DNA from: Clostridiales bacterium
GTDB taxonomy: Bacteria > Bacillota > Clostridia > Oscillospirales > Oscillospiraceae
Length of the DNA stretch: 64,000 bases
NCBI GenBank assembly: GCA_012719035.1
Contig: JAAYBD010000030.1
Coordinates: forward strand, 1 to 64,000
Reading direction: 5' to 3'
The position numbers and the translations under genes are program-made. Positions 8,052-16,693 of this stretch are shown here, in pieces. The stretch's first letter is position 1. Each line of letters starts with the position of its first letter. The notes beneath the pieces are model-generated. The model was not told the DNA's origin and made no database searches. It worked only from the letters and a program-made list of their open reading frames with translations.

Positions 8052-10382
8052 ATGTATAAAGCAATTGGAAAAAACATCCAACGCAAGGAAGCGTGGGACA
8101 AGGTTACCGGAAAAGCGCGGTATACAGACGATTTGCCGGAAACAGGCATACTCTCCGCCCGTCTGCTTACAAGCAAATATGCTCATGCGCGAATTCTGCA
8201 TATTGATATATCCGAAGCCTTGGCGCTTAATGGCGTAAAATCTGTTCTGACCGGATCGGACTGTCCGGAGCTGTTCGGACCCTTAGTGTTGGACCGTCCG
8301 GCTCTGGCGCGCGATGTTGTGCGTTATGCGGGGGAACCTGTGGCTATGGTGGTTGCAAAGGACGAGCCGACGGCGGAACAGGCGGTAAGGCTCATAAAGG
8401 TGGAATATGAGCAGCTTCCGGTCATACTGACCCCGCTGCAGGCACTGGCTGACGGGGCATACCTGATACACAGCAAGACAAACGGATACAGAAAAGTATC
8501 GACCGATATTTACCCAGAGGCGGGGACCAATATTGCAAGCCGTTATCGTATGCGCAAGGGAGATATAAAAGAAGCCTTTGACCGCTGCGAGTTTATAGTA
8601 CGGCAGCGCTTTTTTTTGCCGCCCTCGGATCATCTCGCTATGGAGGTGCGCACTGCGCGTGCGGAGATTTCGTCGGAGGGAACGGTGCTTATCACCACCT
8701 CATCACAGTCGCCTTATGCTGTTCAAAATCAGATTTCAAAGGCTTTTTTAATACCTTCGGGGCAGATACATGTGCATGTTCCGTTTGTGGGAGGCGGTTT
8801 CGGCGGCAAGGCTCCCGTTACACTTGAAATACTTGCCGTCTTAGCTTCACGCAGCGTTGGCGGCAAGGCTGTTCGCGTTACGATTCCCCGAGAGCAGGAT
8901 ATGGTATCTGCGCCCTGCCGCATCGGGTTGGAAGCAGACATCAGAATCGGCGCGAATAAAGAGGGAATTATTCAGGCTATGGAATTGACATACTTTCTTG
9001 ACTGCGGCGCTTATACAGATATTTCTCCTTATATGACCAAAGCAATTGCGGTCGACTGTACCGGACCATATCATGTGGAGAACCTGTCCTGCGATGCGCT
9101 GTGCGTCTATACCAACCACACCTATGCGACGTCTTACCGAAGTTTCGCCCGCGAATCCTGCACCTTCTGCATAGAAAGGGCGATGGACATGCTGGCTCGC
9201 AAGTGCGCTCTGGATCCGCTGGAGCTTCGCATAAAAAACGCGATACGCCCTGGAAGCCTGACCCCGTCGCAGGTTTTATGCACACCCAGCCTTACAGGTG
9301 ACCTGACACAATGTCTGAATAAGGTGAAGCTGCTGTCGGAATGGGACGGCGGCAATGCTTTGACGATCAAGCAGGATACGGTGCGCGCCAAGGGGATAGC
9401 GTGTTTATGGAAAACTGAGACACCTCCCACAGATGCCGTATCGGGAGCGCTCATTACGTTTAACCCGGATGGAAGCGTCAACCTGATTACGGGAGTCGTT
9501 GAAATGGGCTCGGGCGGGCAGACGCATCTTGCACAGATACTTGCAGAGAAACTGCGCATCGACCCGAAACAGGTCCATGTTGTAATGGAGGTCGATACCC
9601 GCGCTGCACCTAAACACTGGAAAACGGTCGCCAGCATGACCGAATATATGGCGGGGCATGCCGTTGTACGCGCCTCTGATGATATGATTGAGCAGCTTCG
9701 TATTAACGGTGCTCAAGCTTTAGGCTGCCCTGCAGAAGAAATCGAAGTTGCAAACGGACGGGTGTATTCGCGAAAAAATCCAGAAAATTTTATTGCATTC
9801 AAAGACATTGTGCATGGATATAAAGCGCCTGACGGTTCCTCGATAGGGGAACCTGTACTGGGACGCGGGGGATTTATGCTGAAGGGCTTGACAGCTCTTG
9901 ATCCGCAGACAGGCAAGGGGAAAACGGGTCCGGCGTGGACACTGGGAGCGCAGGTGGTAGAGGTCGAAGCGGATTTAAAGACCTGCACTTACCGAATCAT
10001 CTCCGCTTCTACTGTGATGGATGTAGGCAGAGTAATAAATCCCGAGTCTATGCGCTCTATGGTGGCAGGCGGCATGTCAATGGGCATCAGCATGGCAAGC
10101 AGAGAGGCATTTTCCTACAATTCGGAAGGTATCCCTCAAGCCCCCAATCTCCGCACCTATAAACTCCTGCATATCGGTCAGGAACCGGATTTTCGGGTCA
10201 GTTTTGTGGAAACGCCCGAAAGCGAGTCGCCTTACGGTGTGCGGAGCTACTCCGAACACGGTATTATCGGCATGGCCGCGGCGCTTGGAAACGCTCTTTC
10301 TGCGGCGTTTGGAGCGGAATTTACATCGCTTCCGCTCACTCCCGAAAAACTTTGGCGGGTGTTATCGGAGGAAAATACATGA
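8052..10382 (+). CDS. Molybdenum hydroxylase large subunit (xanthine dehydrogenase/CoxL family)
   Basis: About 776 residues, the molybdopterin-binding subunit of a three-subunit hydroxylase. The N-terminal a/b hammerhead domain (KVTGKARYTDDLP) is followed by MoCo-binding segments: FVGGGFGGKAPVT near residue 260, YRSFARESCTFCIERAMDML, GSGGQTHLAQILAEKL and, near the C terminus, GVRSYSEHGIIGMAAALGNAL, where the catalytic Glu (SEHG, usually GE) lies. Substrate cannot be set from sequence; purines or other N-heterocycles or aldehydes are usual. ATG 8052 is preferred over GTG 8040 because AAAGGCGGTG is correctly spaced only from 8052. ATGA overlap with the FAD subunit. Confidence 0.85.
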   Translation: MYKAIGKNIQRKEAWDKVTGKARYTDDLPETGILSARLLTSKYAHARILHIDISEALALNGVKSVLTGSDCPELFGPLVLDRPALARDVVRYAGEPVAMVVAKDEPTAEQAVRLIKVEYEQLPVILTPLQALADGAYLIHSKTNGYRKVSTDIYPEAGTNIASRYRMRKGDIKEAFDRCEFIVRQRFFLPPSDHLAMEVRTARAEISSEGTVLITTSSQSPYAVQNQISKAFLIPSGQIHVHVPFVGGGFGGKAPVTLEILAVLASRSVGGKAVRVTIPREQDMVSAPCRIGLEADIRIGANKEGIIQAMELTYFLDCGAYTDISPYMTKAIAVDCTGPYHVENLSCDALCVYTNHTYATSYRSFARESCTFCIERAMDMLARKCALDPLELRIKNAIRPGSLTPSQVLCTPSLTGDLTQCLNKVKLLSEWDGGNALTIKQDTVRAKGIACLWKTETPPTDAVSGALITFNPDGSVNLITGVVEMGSGGQTHLAQILAEKLRIDPKQVHVVMEVDTRAAPKHWKTVASMTEYMAGHAVVRASDDMIEQLRINGAQALGCPAEEIEVANGRVYSRKNPENFIAFKDIVHGYKAPDGSSIGEPVLGRGGFMLKGLTALDPQTGKGKTGPAWTLGAQVVEVEADLKTCTYRIISASTVMDVGRVINPESMRSMVAGGMSMGISMASREAFSYNSEGIPQAPNLRTYKLLHIGQEPDFRVSFVETPESESPYGVRSYSEHGIIGMAAALGNALSAAFGAEFTSLPLTPEKLWRVLSEENT

Positions 10383-11218
10383 TTCCATTTGATTTTATTT
10401 ATTGCCGTCCGGATTCTTTGAAGGAAGCTTCGGACGTGTATATCCAGCTTAGGAACGAAGGCAAAACCGCAGTCTATTATGCCGGAGGAAGCGAGATCAT
10501 CACTATGTGCCGCTCGGGCAGCATCCGCCCTGATGCCGTCATAGACATAAAAAATATTCCCGAGTGTACGGTGCTGAAGATTGATGCGCAGAAACTGCAC
10601 ATCGGCGCGGCGTGTACGCTGAATCAAATCAAAGAAAGCAAATTTTTTCCCTTGCTCGGACTTGCCTGCGGCAGGATCGCCGACCATACAAATCAGTGCC
10701 GGATAAGTCTTGGCGGCAATCTGTGCGGAACCATCATTTACAGGGAAACAAGCCTGCCGCTTATGCTCTCGGATGCGGATATTACTCTTTACGGTCCGGA
10801 GGGGCAGCGCACTGTTCCGTTTTTGGCTGTATTTAATGGGCGGATGCAGCTGAAAGCCGGGGAGTTTGCCGTACAGGTGCATATTCCGGACTGGGCACTT
10901 GAAGCACGCTGTGCGCACATTAAAAGAACGGCAAATGAAAAAATAGACTATCCCTTGGTAAATGTGACCGCGCTTTGGAAAGATGGTTTCATGCGTGCGG
11001 CATTTTGCGGTATCTGTTCCCATCCCTTTCGCAGCGGGCAAATCGAAGCTGTTTTGAATGACCGCTCATTATCCTGTGATGTCAGGGCAGAAAAAGTGCT
11101 CGGACTTTTGCCCGAGCCGCCTTATGGAGATGTGGAAGGCTCGGGGAAATACAGAGCTTTTATACTGAGAAATACGCTTAGCTCACTTCTGGAGGATGCG
11201 GAAAATGGTAAGATATGA
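10379..11218 (+). CDS. Molybdenum hydroxylase FAD-binding subunit (XdhB/CoxM family)
   Basis: About 279 residues. It has the PCMH-type FAD fold: VYYAGGSEIITMCRSG near residue 34 (family YxAGGTDL), VIDIKNIPE, LHIGAACTLNQI and CRISLGGNLCGT near residue 110 (family TIGGNL). This subunit passes electrons from the Fe-S centres via FAD to NAD or another acceptor. Start ATG 10379 forms ATGA with the large-subunit stop; a longer frame from 10352 would overlap by 31 bp and lacks a Shine-Dalgarno sequence. The second FAD loop (NLCGTIIYRETSLP) is more divergent than usual. Middle gene of an L-M-S operon. Confidence 0.82.
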   Translation: MIPFDFIYCRPDSLKEASDVYIQLRNEGKTAVYYAGGSEIITMCRSGSIRPDAVIDIKNIPECTVLKIDAQKLHIGAACTLNQIKESKFFPLLGLACGRIADHTNQCRISLGGNLCGTIIYRETSLPLMLSDADITLYGPEGQRTVPFLAVFNGRMQLKAGEFAVQVHIPDWALEARCAHIKRTANEKIDYPLVNVTALWKDGFMRAAFCGICSHPFRSGQIEAVLNDRSLSCDVRAEKVLGLLPEPPYGDVEGSGKYRAFILRNTLSSLLEDAENGKI

Positions 11219-11678
11219 TGGAAAAACTGTGGTTTCTCTAAATGTAAACAACGAAACGCACGAAGTGGCGGCCCGCCCCTCAGACCTGCTGCTGGACGTG
11301 CTGAGAGAGCAGTTGGGACTGACCGCCGCGAAGCCCGGCTGCAAAAACGGCGACTGCGGCGCCTGTACGGTCATGGTGGATGGCTGGCCTGCAAAGTCCT
11401 GTTTAATGCTGGCGGTCGAGGCACAGGGGCATGCCATAGTGACGGTTGAGGGACTTGGCGGTACGGCGGCGGTACAGAAGGCTTTTGTGGAGGCAAATGC
11501 ATTTCAATGCGGCTACTGCACCTCGGGCTTTCTGATGGTATGTCAGGCATTGAAAACGCAGCATCCCGCTATGCCTGAAGAATATGTAATAGAGGAGTGG
11601 CTGCAATCCAACTTGTGCCGCTGTACCGGATATCAGGAGATACGCAAAGCAGTGCACATGATGTATGACATGACGTGA
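11205..11678 (+). CDS. Molybdenum hydroxylase 2Fe-2S subunit (CoxS/XdhC family)
   Basis: About 157 residues with both [2Fe-2S] clusters: the plant-ferredoxin type CKNGDCGACTVMVDG with its fourth Cys in AKSC, and the helical C-terminal cluster FQCGYCTSGFLM plus NLCRCTGYQEI. All eight cysteines are present, so it should be a working electron carrier between the Mo site and FAD. GGAGG at 11191-11195 fits ATG 11205; the ATG at 11196 is too close to it. The gene overlaps the FAD-subunit stop. No MoCo insertion chaperone (XdhC/CoxI type) or cofactor genes are next to it; the next gene is the unrelated blaI-like repressor. Confidence 0.87.
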   Translation: MVRYDGKTVVSLNVNNETHEVAARPSDLLLDVLREQLGLTAAKPGCKNGDCGACTVMVDGWPAKSCLMLAVEAQGHAIVTVEGLGGTAAVQKAFVEANAFQCGYCTSGFLMVCQALKTQHPAMPEEYVIEEWLQSNLCRCTGYQEIRKAVHMMYDMT

Positions 11679-11768
11679 TTTCGGTCTTGTATTGCTTATG
11701 CTTAGCACCGATATAATTAAAAACAGCCTGTTTTTGCCTGCCATCAAATTTATAATCGAAAAATTTAG

Positions 11769-11811
11769 TTGACAATGTAGACAGAACTGAATATAATGTG
11801 TTTACATTGTA
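11769..11811 (+). promoter_or_regulatory. BlaI-type regulated promoter with two operators
   Basis: A near-consensus sigma-A promoter, TTGACA (11769-11774), 17 bp, TATAAT (11792-11797). GACAATGTAG (11771-11780) overlaps the -35 and TACATTGTA (11803-11811) lies at the start site. Both fit the TACA/TGTA dyad bound by BlaI/MecI repressors, and the next gene encodes one, so autoregulation is very likely. Confidence 0.75.
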
Positions 11812-11833
11812 GACTGAATGGGGTGAGAAAATA

Positions 11834-12220
11834 GTGACAGAGCAAAACATAAACCTGACGACTGCGGAATGGAACCTTATGGAGTGTCTGTGGGAAAAAG
11901 CGCCGCGCACTGGCAGGGAAGCGGTAGATTATTTGCAGGAGCATATCGGCTGGAACCGGAGCACTACACTGACAATGCTTCACAGAATGACAAAGAAGGG
12001 GATAGTTCGCTGCGAAGATAAAGATGGAGTAAAAGTATACTTCCCGATGATCAGGCGTGAAGACGCTGTTTTTCGGGAGACAGACGATTTTCTGAATCGA
12101 GTTTACAAGGGAAGCGTCAGCATGATGCTGAGCGCACTGACAAAGAAACAGGAGCTTAGTAAAAGTGAGATAGATGAACTGTACGCGATTTTGCGCGAAG
12201 CCGAGGAGGCAAAGAAATGA
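11834..12220 (+). CDS. BlaI/MecI/CopY family transcriptional repressor
   Basis: 128 residues. The winged-helix domain is clear: LTTAEWNLMECLWEKAP, the recognition helix WNRSTTLTMLHRMTKKGIV and the wing DKDGVKVYFPMI; the C-terminal helices form the dimer domain. In this family a partner M56 protease signals and the repressor is cleaved in its dimer region. GTG start 11834 follows GGGGTGAG. The end overlaps the next gene by ATGA (12217-12220). The paired TACA/TGTA sites just upstream indicate self-repression. What it senses is unknown, because the partner lacks a penicillin-binding domain. Confidence 0.9.
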   Translation: MTEQNINLTTAEWNLMECLWEKAPRTGREAVDYLQEHIGWNRSTTLTMLHRMTKKGIVRCEDKDGVKVYFPMIRREDAVFRETDDFLNRVYKGSVSMMLSALTKKQELSKSEIDELYAILREAEEAKK

Positions 12221-14151
12221 CTGAGCTTATCGTTACTTCGTCCGTACTCGTATCTGTCGTTGCGGGTGTGCGGCATTTCTTTAAGGGAAAGATAAGCCTT
12301 CGCCTGCAATATGTCCTTTTGGCACTGGTGCTGATGCGGCTTCTTATGCCGTTTTCGCTGACCGCAAGTCCGATCAGCGTAATGAATATCATAGAAAATA
12401 CAGCAGCGATTAGCGATGACATTGGCGTACTGAAAAATCAAAGATCTGCGCCCGAACCCAAACTATCATTGGAATTTGATGAGCCGGAAATCCCGTCCGG
12501 GCGGAATGATGCGGAATTGTCTATGCCGCATAAGCTTAAAGACGCAGATATCGGTGCCGGCGATTGGACGAAAACCATAGTTATCATATGGTACAGCGGT
12601 ATAGCTGCGGTTGGTTTGGTTCTTCTTTTTTCAAATATCAGCTTTTGGAGGAAGCTGCGGAGGACGAGGAAAGAATACGTAGTGAGTGATTGTGCGCTTC
12701 CGGTGTACGTGGTGGATGCACTGCCCTCGCCCTGCATATTTGGAATCTTCCGGACGGCGGTTTATATTACGCCGGAAACCCTTGAAAGCGAAACAAAGCT
12801 TCGTCATGTACTGGCACACGAATTGACACATTACCGCCACGGTGATCATATTTGGTCTTTACTGCGCGGCGTTTGTCTCGCTGTGCACTGGTATAATCCG
12901 CTTGTGTGGCTGGCAGGAATACTTTCCCGCAGGGATGCTGAGCTGGCGTGCGATGAGGGAACAATCAAGAAAATAGGCGAGGAAAGCCGAATTGAATATG
13001 GGCGCACGCTGATTGGGCTAAGCATTGAAAGGCATTCTGCCATGGATCTGCTTTGCTGTGCCACAACTATGGTCAGCGGTGAGAAAGGAATAAAGGAGCG
13101 TATCATGCTGATTGCAAAGAAACCTAAAATGCTTATGACAACGCTGGCGGCTGTTTTGATAATCGCAGTATTTACGGCGGGCTGTACTTTTACAGGAGCT
13201 GCTTCGGGCAGTGTTCCGGCTGAGCTTGGCATCATCATGGAGGGGGTCAATGTACCTGACTCGGTGCTGGATGCGGCGAAGGAGCAGGTGGGGGAATACT
13301 TTGAAATGAGCAAAGAAGAATTCCCCGGCTACAAATATACCAATTGGCGTATTGAAGCTTTGGAATGGGTGTACTCCTACGATGAAGCGGATGGCAAAAA
13401 ACTTGATATTTACCGCATGAACTATGAATTTCTGTCCGAAGCACCCGAAAACATTATGATGGCGGGCGGAATGTATATCACTGAGGACAACTGGGTTTGC
13501 CCAATTTATCCGAACTGCACCTATCTGGTAATAGATGCGCGCGAAGATAAGTATCTCTTTGCCATGATGGAGAACGACTGTGTGCCCGGTGATGAAATCT
13601 TTACCACTGATATGAAACGCCGGCTGGCCGACTATACTCCGACAACAGGAGAAAGTATCGACACCGATCAGCTTGCAGTTTCCGGTCTAAGCAATGATAC
13701 AAACATTGGAATAGGCGTTTTTCTGGACTATGCCGATGATGATATCGTTATATTTCACGGATACTTTGGACTTTTTGTCTATGATCTTAAAGCAAGGGAG
13801 ATAGTTTTCTCCATGGACTTGAAAAAATCGGTCGGTACCACCAATATTGAGGGAAGCGAGGGGGCAGCAGTTAGGGTAAGCGCGGACGGGTCCGTTATAC
13901 AGCTCTACCATTACCCTGAAAAATTCAGTCCGCAGAACGCGTACTATATCCGCACCTCGGATTTTACCTGCACCTATGGAACATATAGGGAGCTGGAAAG
14001 CTGTTTCAGTATCGATGAATACGGTTCAGTTGAATTTGCTGACGGTACCCGCGGGGAAATCAATTTGGGCGGTTCGCACGGCATAGCCGGTACCATAAGC
14101 GCTCTGAGTTATAAGCGCGGAAATGATGAGTATGCACTTTTTGAATACTGA
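12217..14151 (+). CDS. BlaR1/MecR1-like M56 family metalloprotease with non-PBP sensor domain
   Basis: 644 residues. N-terminal membrane segments (LIVTSSVLVSVVAGV; YVLLALVLMRLLMPF; VIIWYSGIAAVGLVLLF), then the M56 zinc site AHELTHYRHGDH with the distal Glu in RRDAELACDEG, and a further TM near residues 305-325. The 320-residue extracytoplasmic C terminus has none of the SxxK/KTG motifs of the BlaR1 beta-lactam sensor. It looks like a mixed alpha/beta lipoprotein-like region with a later beta-rich part (IVIFHGYFGLFVYDL). Known family role: transmembrane signal to cytoplasmic proteolysis of the BlaI partner. The ligand is therefore unlikely to be a beta-lactam bound in the classical way; this last point is inference. 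Confidence 0.82.
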   Translation: MTELIVTSSVLVSVVAGVRHFFKGKISLRLQYVLLALVLMRLLMPFSLTASPISVMNIIENTAAISDDIGVLKNQRSAPEPKLSLEFDEPEIPSGRNDAELSMPHKLKDADIGAGDWTKTIVIIWYSGIAAVGLVLLFSNISFWRKLRRTRKEYVVSDCALPVYVVDALPSPCIFGIFRTAVYITPETLESETKLRHVLAHELTHYRHGDHIWSLLRGVCLAVHWYNPLVWLAGILSRRDAELACDEGTIKKIGEESRIEYGRTLIGLSIERHSAMDLLCCATTMVSGEKGIKERIMLIAKKPKMLMTTLAAVLIIAVFTAGCTFTGAASGSVPAELGIIMEGVNVPDSVLDAAKEQVGEYFEMSKEEFPGYKYTNWRIEALEWVYSYDEADGKKLDIYRMNYEFLSEAPENIMMAGGMYITEDNWVCPIYPNCTYLVIDAREDKYLFAMMENDCVPGDEIFTTDMKRRLADYTPTTGESIDTDQLAVSGLSNDTNIGIGVFLDYADDDIVIFHGYFGLFVYDLKAREIVFSMDLKKSVGTTNIEGSEGAAVRVSADGSVIQLYHYPEKFSPQNAYYIRTSDFTCTYGTYRELESCFSIDEYGSVEFADGTRGEINLGGSHGIAGTISALSYKRGNDEYALFEY

Positions 14152-14174
14152 TGTATTAATCAATCTATATCAAG

Positions 14175-14204
14175 ACAGCCGCCGGAATAATTTCCGACGG
14201 CTGT
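14175..14204 (+). terminator. Terminator after the BlaR-like gene
   Basis: ACAGCCG (14175-14181) pairs with CGGCTGT (14198-14204), with further pairing CGGAA/TTTCCG inside, followed by AATTTTGG. Good strength, short U tract. Confidence 0.65.
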
Positions 14205-14356
14205 AATTTTGGTAAACTATCCTGTTTTCAGTGCTGACTGCGGCGTCCTTACTTTCTTGTATGCGTGAGGTAGTACCGAATGATTTTCCTAAGTCCATAG
14301 AGATGAGAAAATGCTTTTTGAAAGCCCGGCATTCTACTGAGACTAAATTCTAAAAT

Positions 14357-14623
14357 TCATAGCTTGTGTGCGTTGTAAAATGATTTAAGCTCCGCTTTGA
14401 TTTCGGGCGAAAGCTCTGTCTTATTTACGCCTTGTATTGCGCCTTCCAGCGCCATAAGCCGGTTAATGCAGGCAGAAGAATCAATACTCTGAATATGAAG
14501 CCATGCGGCGCGGCTTCCCAGCGCTTTTAATTCTTCATAATTTGTTATACCGACAGCATTTAACTGTTCCTCTATCTTTTTTCCGATGTTTGGCAGCTTG
14601 TACAGTTCTCCCATTTTAGACAC
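14357..14623 (-). CDS. TfoX/Sxy C-terminal domain protein
   Basis: 88 residues comprising only the TfoX C-terminal domain: ELYKLPNIGKKIEEQLNAVG is a helix-hairpin-helix-like start, followed by ITNYEELKALGSRAAWLHI and a short helical end. Stand-alone TfoX-C proteins are common in Clostridia; unlike the two-domain Sxy of proteobacteria they have no proven competence role. The start follows AAAGGAAG. It lies 37 bp downstream of the serine hydrolase on the same strand and may be co-transcribed with it. Family call is good; function unknown. Confidence 0.8.
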   Translation of the reverse strand: MSKMGELYKLPNIGKKIEEQLNAVGITNYEELKALGSRAAWLHIQSIDSSACINRLMALEGAIQGVNKTELSPEIKAELKSFYNAHKL

Positions 14624-14660
14624 TTCCTTTTCAATTAGTTAAAAAGTGAACTCCGGCATA

Positions 14661-15755
14661 TTAACGATTTTTCTGTTTGATATAGCAGCCATAATATAAC
14701 ACAGTTTGAATTTCTCTGTGCATCTGCCAAATATTACAGTCTTGGTTACATAGTATAATAGCTGTAGTATCAATTTTGGGGTAATAGGAAACCATAGCGC
14801 ATACGCCATCATTTAAGCCGTCTTTGCGCATGCAAAAAATATCGCCGTCGATTTCTACGAATTCAAAGGCATATCCATTCCTTATCGTCGCATCGGGTGC
14901 CGGCTTCCATTTGTTAAATGGTGTCACGAATTTACAATGAGGTGAAAATAACATATCTGTATACTTTTCATTAAGCAGCATGCTCTTTTTGAGCCTGCGG
15001 ATAAAAAGATCGAGATCCTGAGCTGTTGTGTACACACCACCGTCTGGAGAGCCTATAGGCGGAAAAGAATATATATTCTTTTTCCAATTTGTAAAATGAT
15101 CCTTTTCATCATAGCAGGCAACATATCCTTCGGCCGTGTTTTCGTTCACTTCGTCCATGGCGCAGAATTTTGTGTGCAGCATCCCTAAAGGCTTAAAAAT
15201 ATGGTCGGAGACAAACCCCCGGTAGTCCTGACCGGTTACTTTTTCGATTGCCAAGCCCAGCAAGACGAAAGAGCAATTGTTATATCTGACATCTGTTCCT
15301 GCCTTAAAGAGCGGTTGTTTATATGCAAACTGAGGGAGAAAATCGCTTGTATTCCGGATTGAGTAATTGGGCTTACTGATAAATAAATCTGAGTAATTTT
15401 CACCTGCTTCTTCATCAGCGTCATCCGCAATACCGGAGGTGTGCGTAAGCAAATGGAAGATTGTCACATCTTTTGGAATTGCAGTTCCTGCTAAATCAAT
15501 GACATCCGTAATTTTATCATCAAAATGCAGCAGCTCTTTTTCAATTAAAAGTAAAATTGCCGTTGCGGTAAAGACTTTGGTAACGGATGCAGTATCAAAC
15601 AGAGTATTAATGTTATTTGGAATCTGAAAGCCTCTATGTGCAAGACCATAAGCTTGTTCAAAAACAGCATCTTCCCCTCTTTTTACAAGGCAGACGCCTG
15701 AAAAGTTGTTATTCTTATTGAAATCATCACATATTTTCTTGATTTCCCTATCCAT
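14661..15755 (-). CDS. Serine hydrolase, beta-lactamase class C / esterase family
   Basis: 364 residues from ATG 15755, which has GAGGTGG just upstream; a longer frame to 15779 adds eight residues without a ribosome binding site. The SxxK nucleophile is SVTK in FDTASVTKVFTATAIL near residue 62, and the general-base motif YxN is YNN in DVRYNNCSFVLLGLAIEKV near residue 160. The family includes class C beta-lactamases, D-aminopeptidases and esterases. No signal peptide or membrane anchor is visible, so a cytoplasmic hydrolase is more likely than a secreted beta-lactamase. It is not next to the BlaI/BlaR pair in the sense of an operon (opposite strand). Confidence 0.82.
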   Translation of the reverse strand: MDREIKKICDDFNKNNNFSGVCLVKRGEDAVFEQAYGLAHRGFQIPNNINTLFDTASVTKVFTATAILLLIEKELLHFDDKITDVIDLAGTAIPKDVTIFHLLTHTSGIADDADEEAGENYSDLFISKPNYSIRNTSDFLPQFAYKQPLFKAGTDVRYNNCSFVLLGLAIEKVTGQDYRGFVSDHIFKPLGMLHTKFCAMDEVNENTAEGYVACYDEKDHFTNWKKNIYSFPPIGSPDGGVYTTAQDLDLFIRRLKKSMLLNEKYTDMLFSPHCKFVTPFNKWKPAPDATIRNGYAFEFVEIDGDIFCMRKDGLNDGVCAMVSYYPKIDTTAIILCNQDCNIWQMHREIQTVLYYGCYIKQKNR

Positions 15756-15895
15756 AAACCACCTCAAGGAATAACACAATTGACTAAATACAAAGTGCAG
15801 AGCTTGTTTTTCACTGCTTTCTGAATGGCATACTGTTTTAGTGGCAGTTGTGAGACTTTTGTTTGATCAGATATAATGGCTGTAAAGGTCTGCAT

Positions 15896-15946
15896 AAAGC
15901 AAAAGGATTTCAACCACAAAGATTCAAACCCCTTTACTTGCTTTTT
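15896..15946 (-). terminator. Possible terminator after the GNAT gene
   Basis: AAAGCAAAAGG (15896-15906) pairs imperfectly with CCTTTACTTGCTTT (15931-15944). On the minus strand it would follow the acetyltransferase, but there is no long U run. Confidence 0.35.
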
Positions 15947-15991
15947 GATTGGAATAATAGTGTAAAAAAGATTTTTAGCTTTTGGTAAATA

Positions 15992-16462
15992 TCATACGTG
16001 CTTTTCATAGAAAATAATCGTCATACCAGGCTGTATGTCCTCTTCTTTCCCTGTCGTTACGTAACCCATTTTTTCATATAGGTAACGTAGCTTGGGTTCT
16101 TGTTTTATAGTGTCCAACTCCCAACGGCAAGCTTCCGGATAAAGAGACTCGGCATTCTTGATGGCTTGCTGGGCATACCCCTTACCTTGAAATTCCGGCA
16201 AGATAAACATCGGAGAGATTCTGCATGCAGCGTTATGCAACCTTACAACTCTAATTGCTCCAATATTTTCGCCGCCGAGCTGAATGAAATAATAGTCGGT
16301 AAAAGCCTGTCTCATCCTTTGTATAATTTTTTCAAGCGGTTCAGCAGCTGGATTTGTAGTATAATCATGGTATTTATCAAGCAAATGTGCAAACGCTTTT
16401 ATTTGCATTTGGTGTATTTGGCGACAATCATTGGCATCTGCTTTTAGCAACTGAACGAGCAT
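15992..16462 (-). CDS. GNAT family N-acetyltransferase
   Basis: About 156 residues. The acetyl-CoA binding core is SPMFILPEFQGKGYAQQAI (motif A, Q-x-x-G-x-G/A type) followed by LRYLYEKMGYVTTG (motif B), with IGAIRVV as the preceding strand. The substrate is unknown. ATG 16462 is preferred because GGGGTGA lies six bases upstream; a GTG three codons earlier would overlap that signal. Single gene between the DUF4417 gene and the serine hydrolase. Confidence 0.82.
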   Translation of the reverse strand: MLVQLLKADANDCRQIHQMQIKAFAHLLDKYHDYTTNPAAEPLEKIIQRMRQAFTDYYFIQLGGENIGAIRVVRLHNAACRISPMFILPEFQGKGYAQQAIKNAESLYPEACRWELDTIKQEPKLRYLYEKMGYVTTGKEEDIQPGMTIIFYEKHV

Positions 16463-16693
16463 TATTATCACCCCGTAAATTAATAATTATATACTTATAT
16501 CTATAAATGTTTCCAGCTTAACATATTCTGAGGCATAAAGAAAGACATACCCTCCCCTTGGCGGAAGATATGTCTTGTCTGGTGCGAGTGTTCATAAGGA
16601 CAAACTCGGAAACTCGCATAAAATAAGGCTTTTGAGAGCCATGCATACGAAAACTACTATTTTGAAACACGAAATTAAATTTCTGTCTTGTGT

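Noticed and set aside
14661..15755. A true beta-lactamase controlled by the nearby BlaI/BlaR pair
   Set aside because: The gene has no signal peptide, is on the other strand behind a TfoX-type gene, and no TACA/TGTA operator lies before it.
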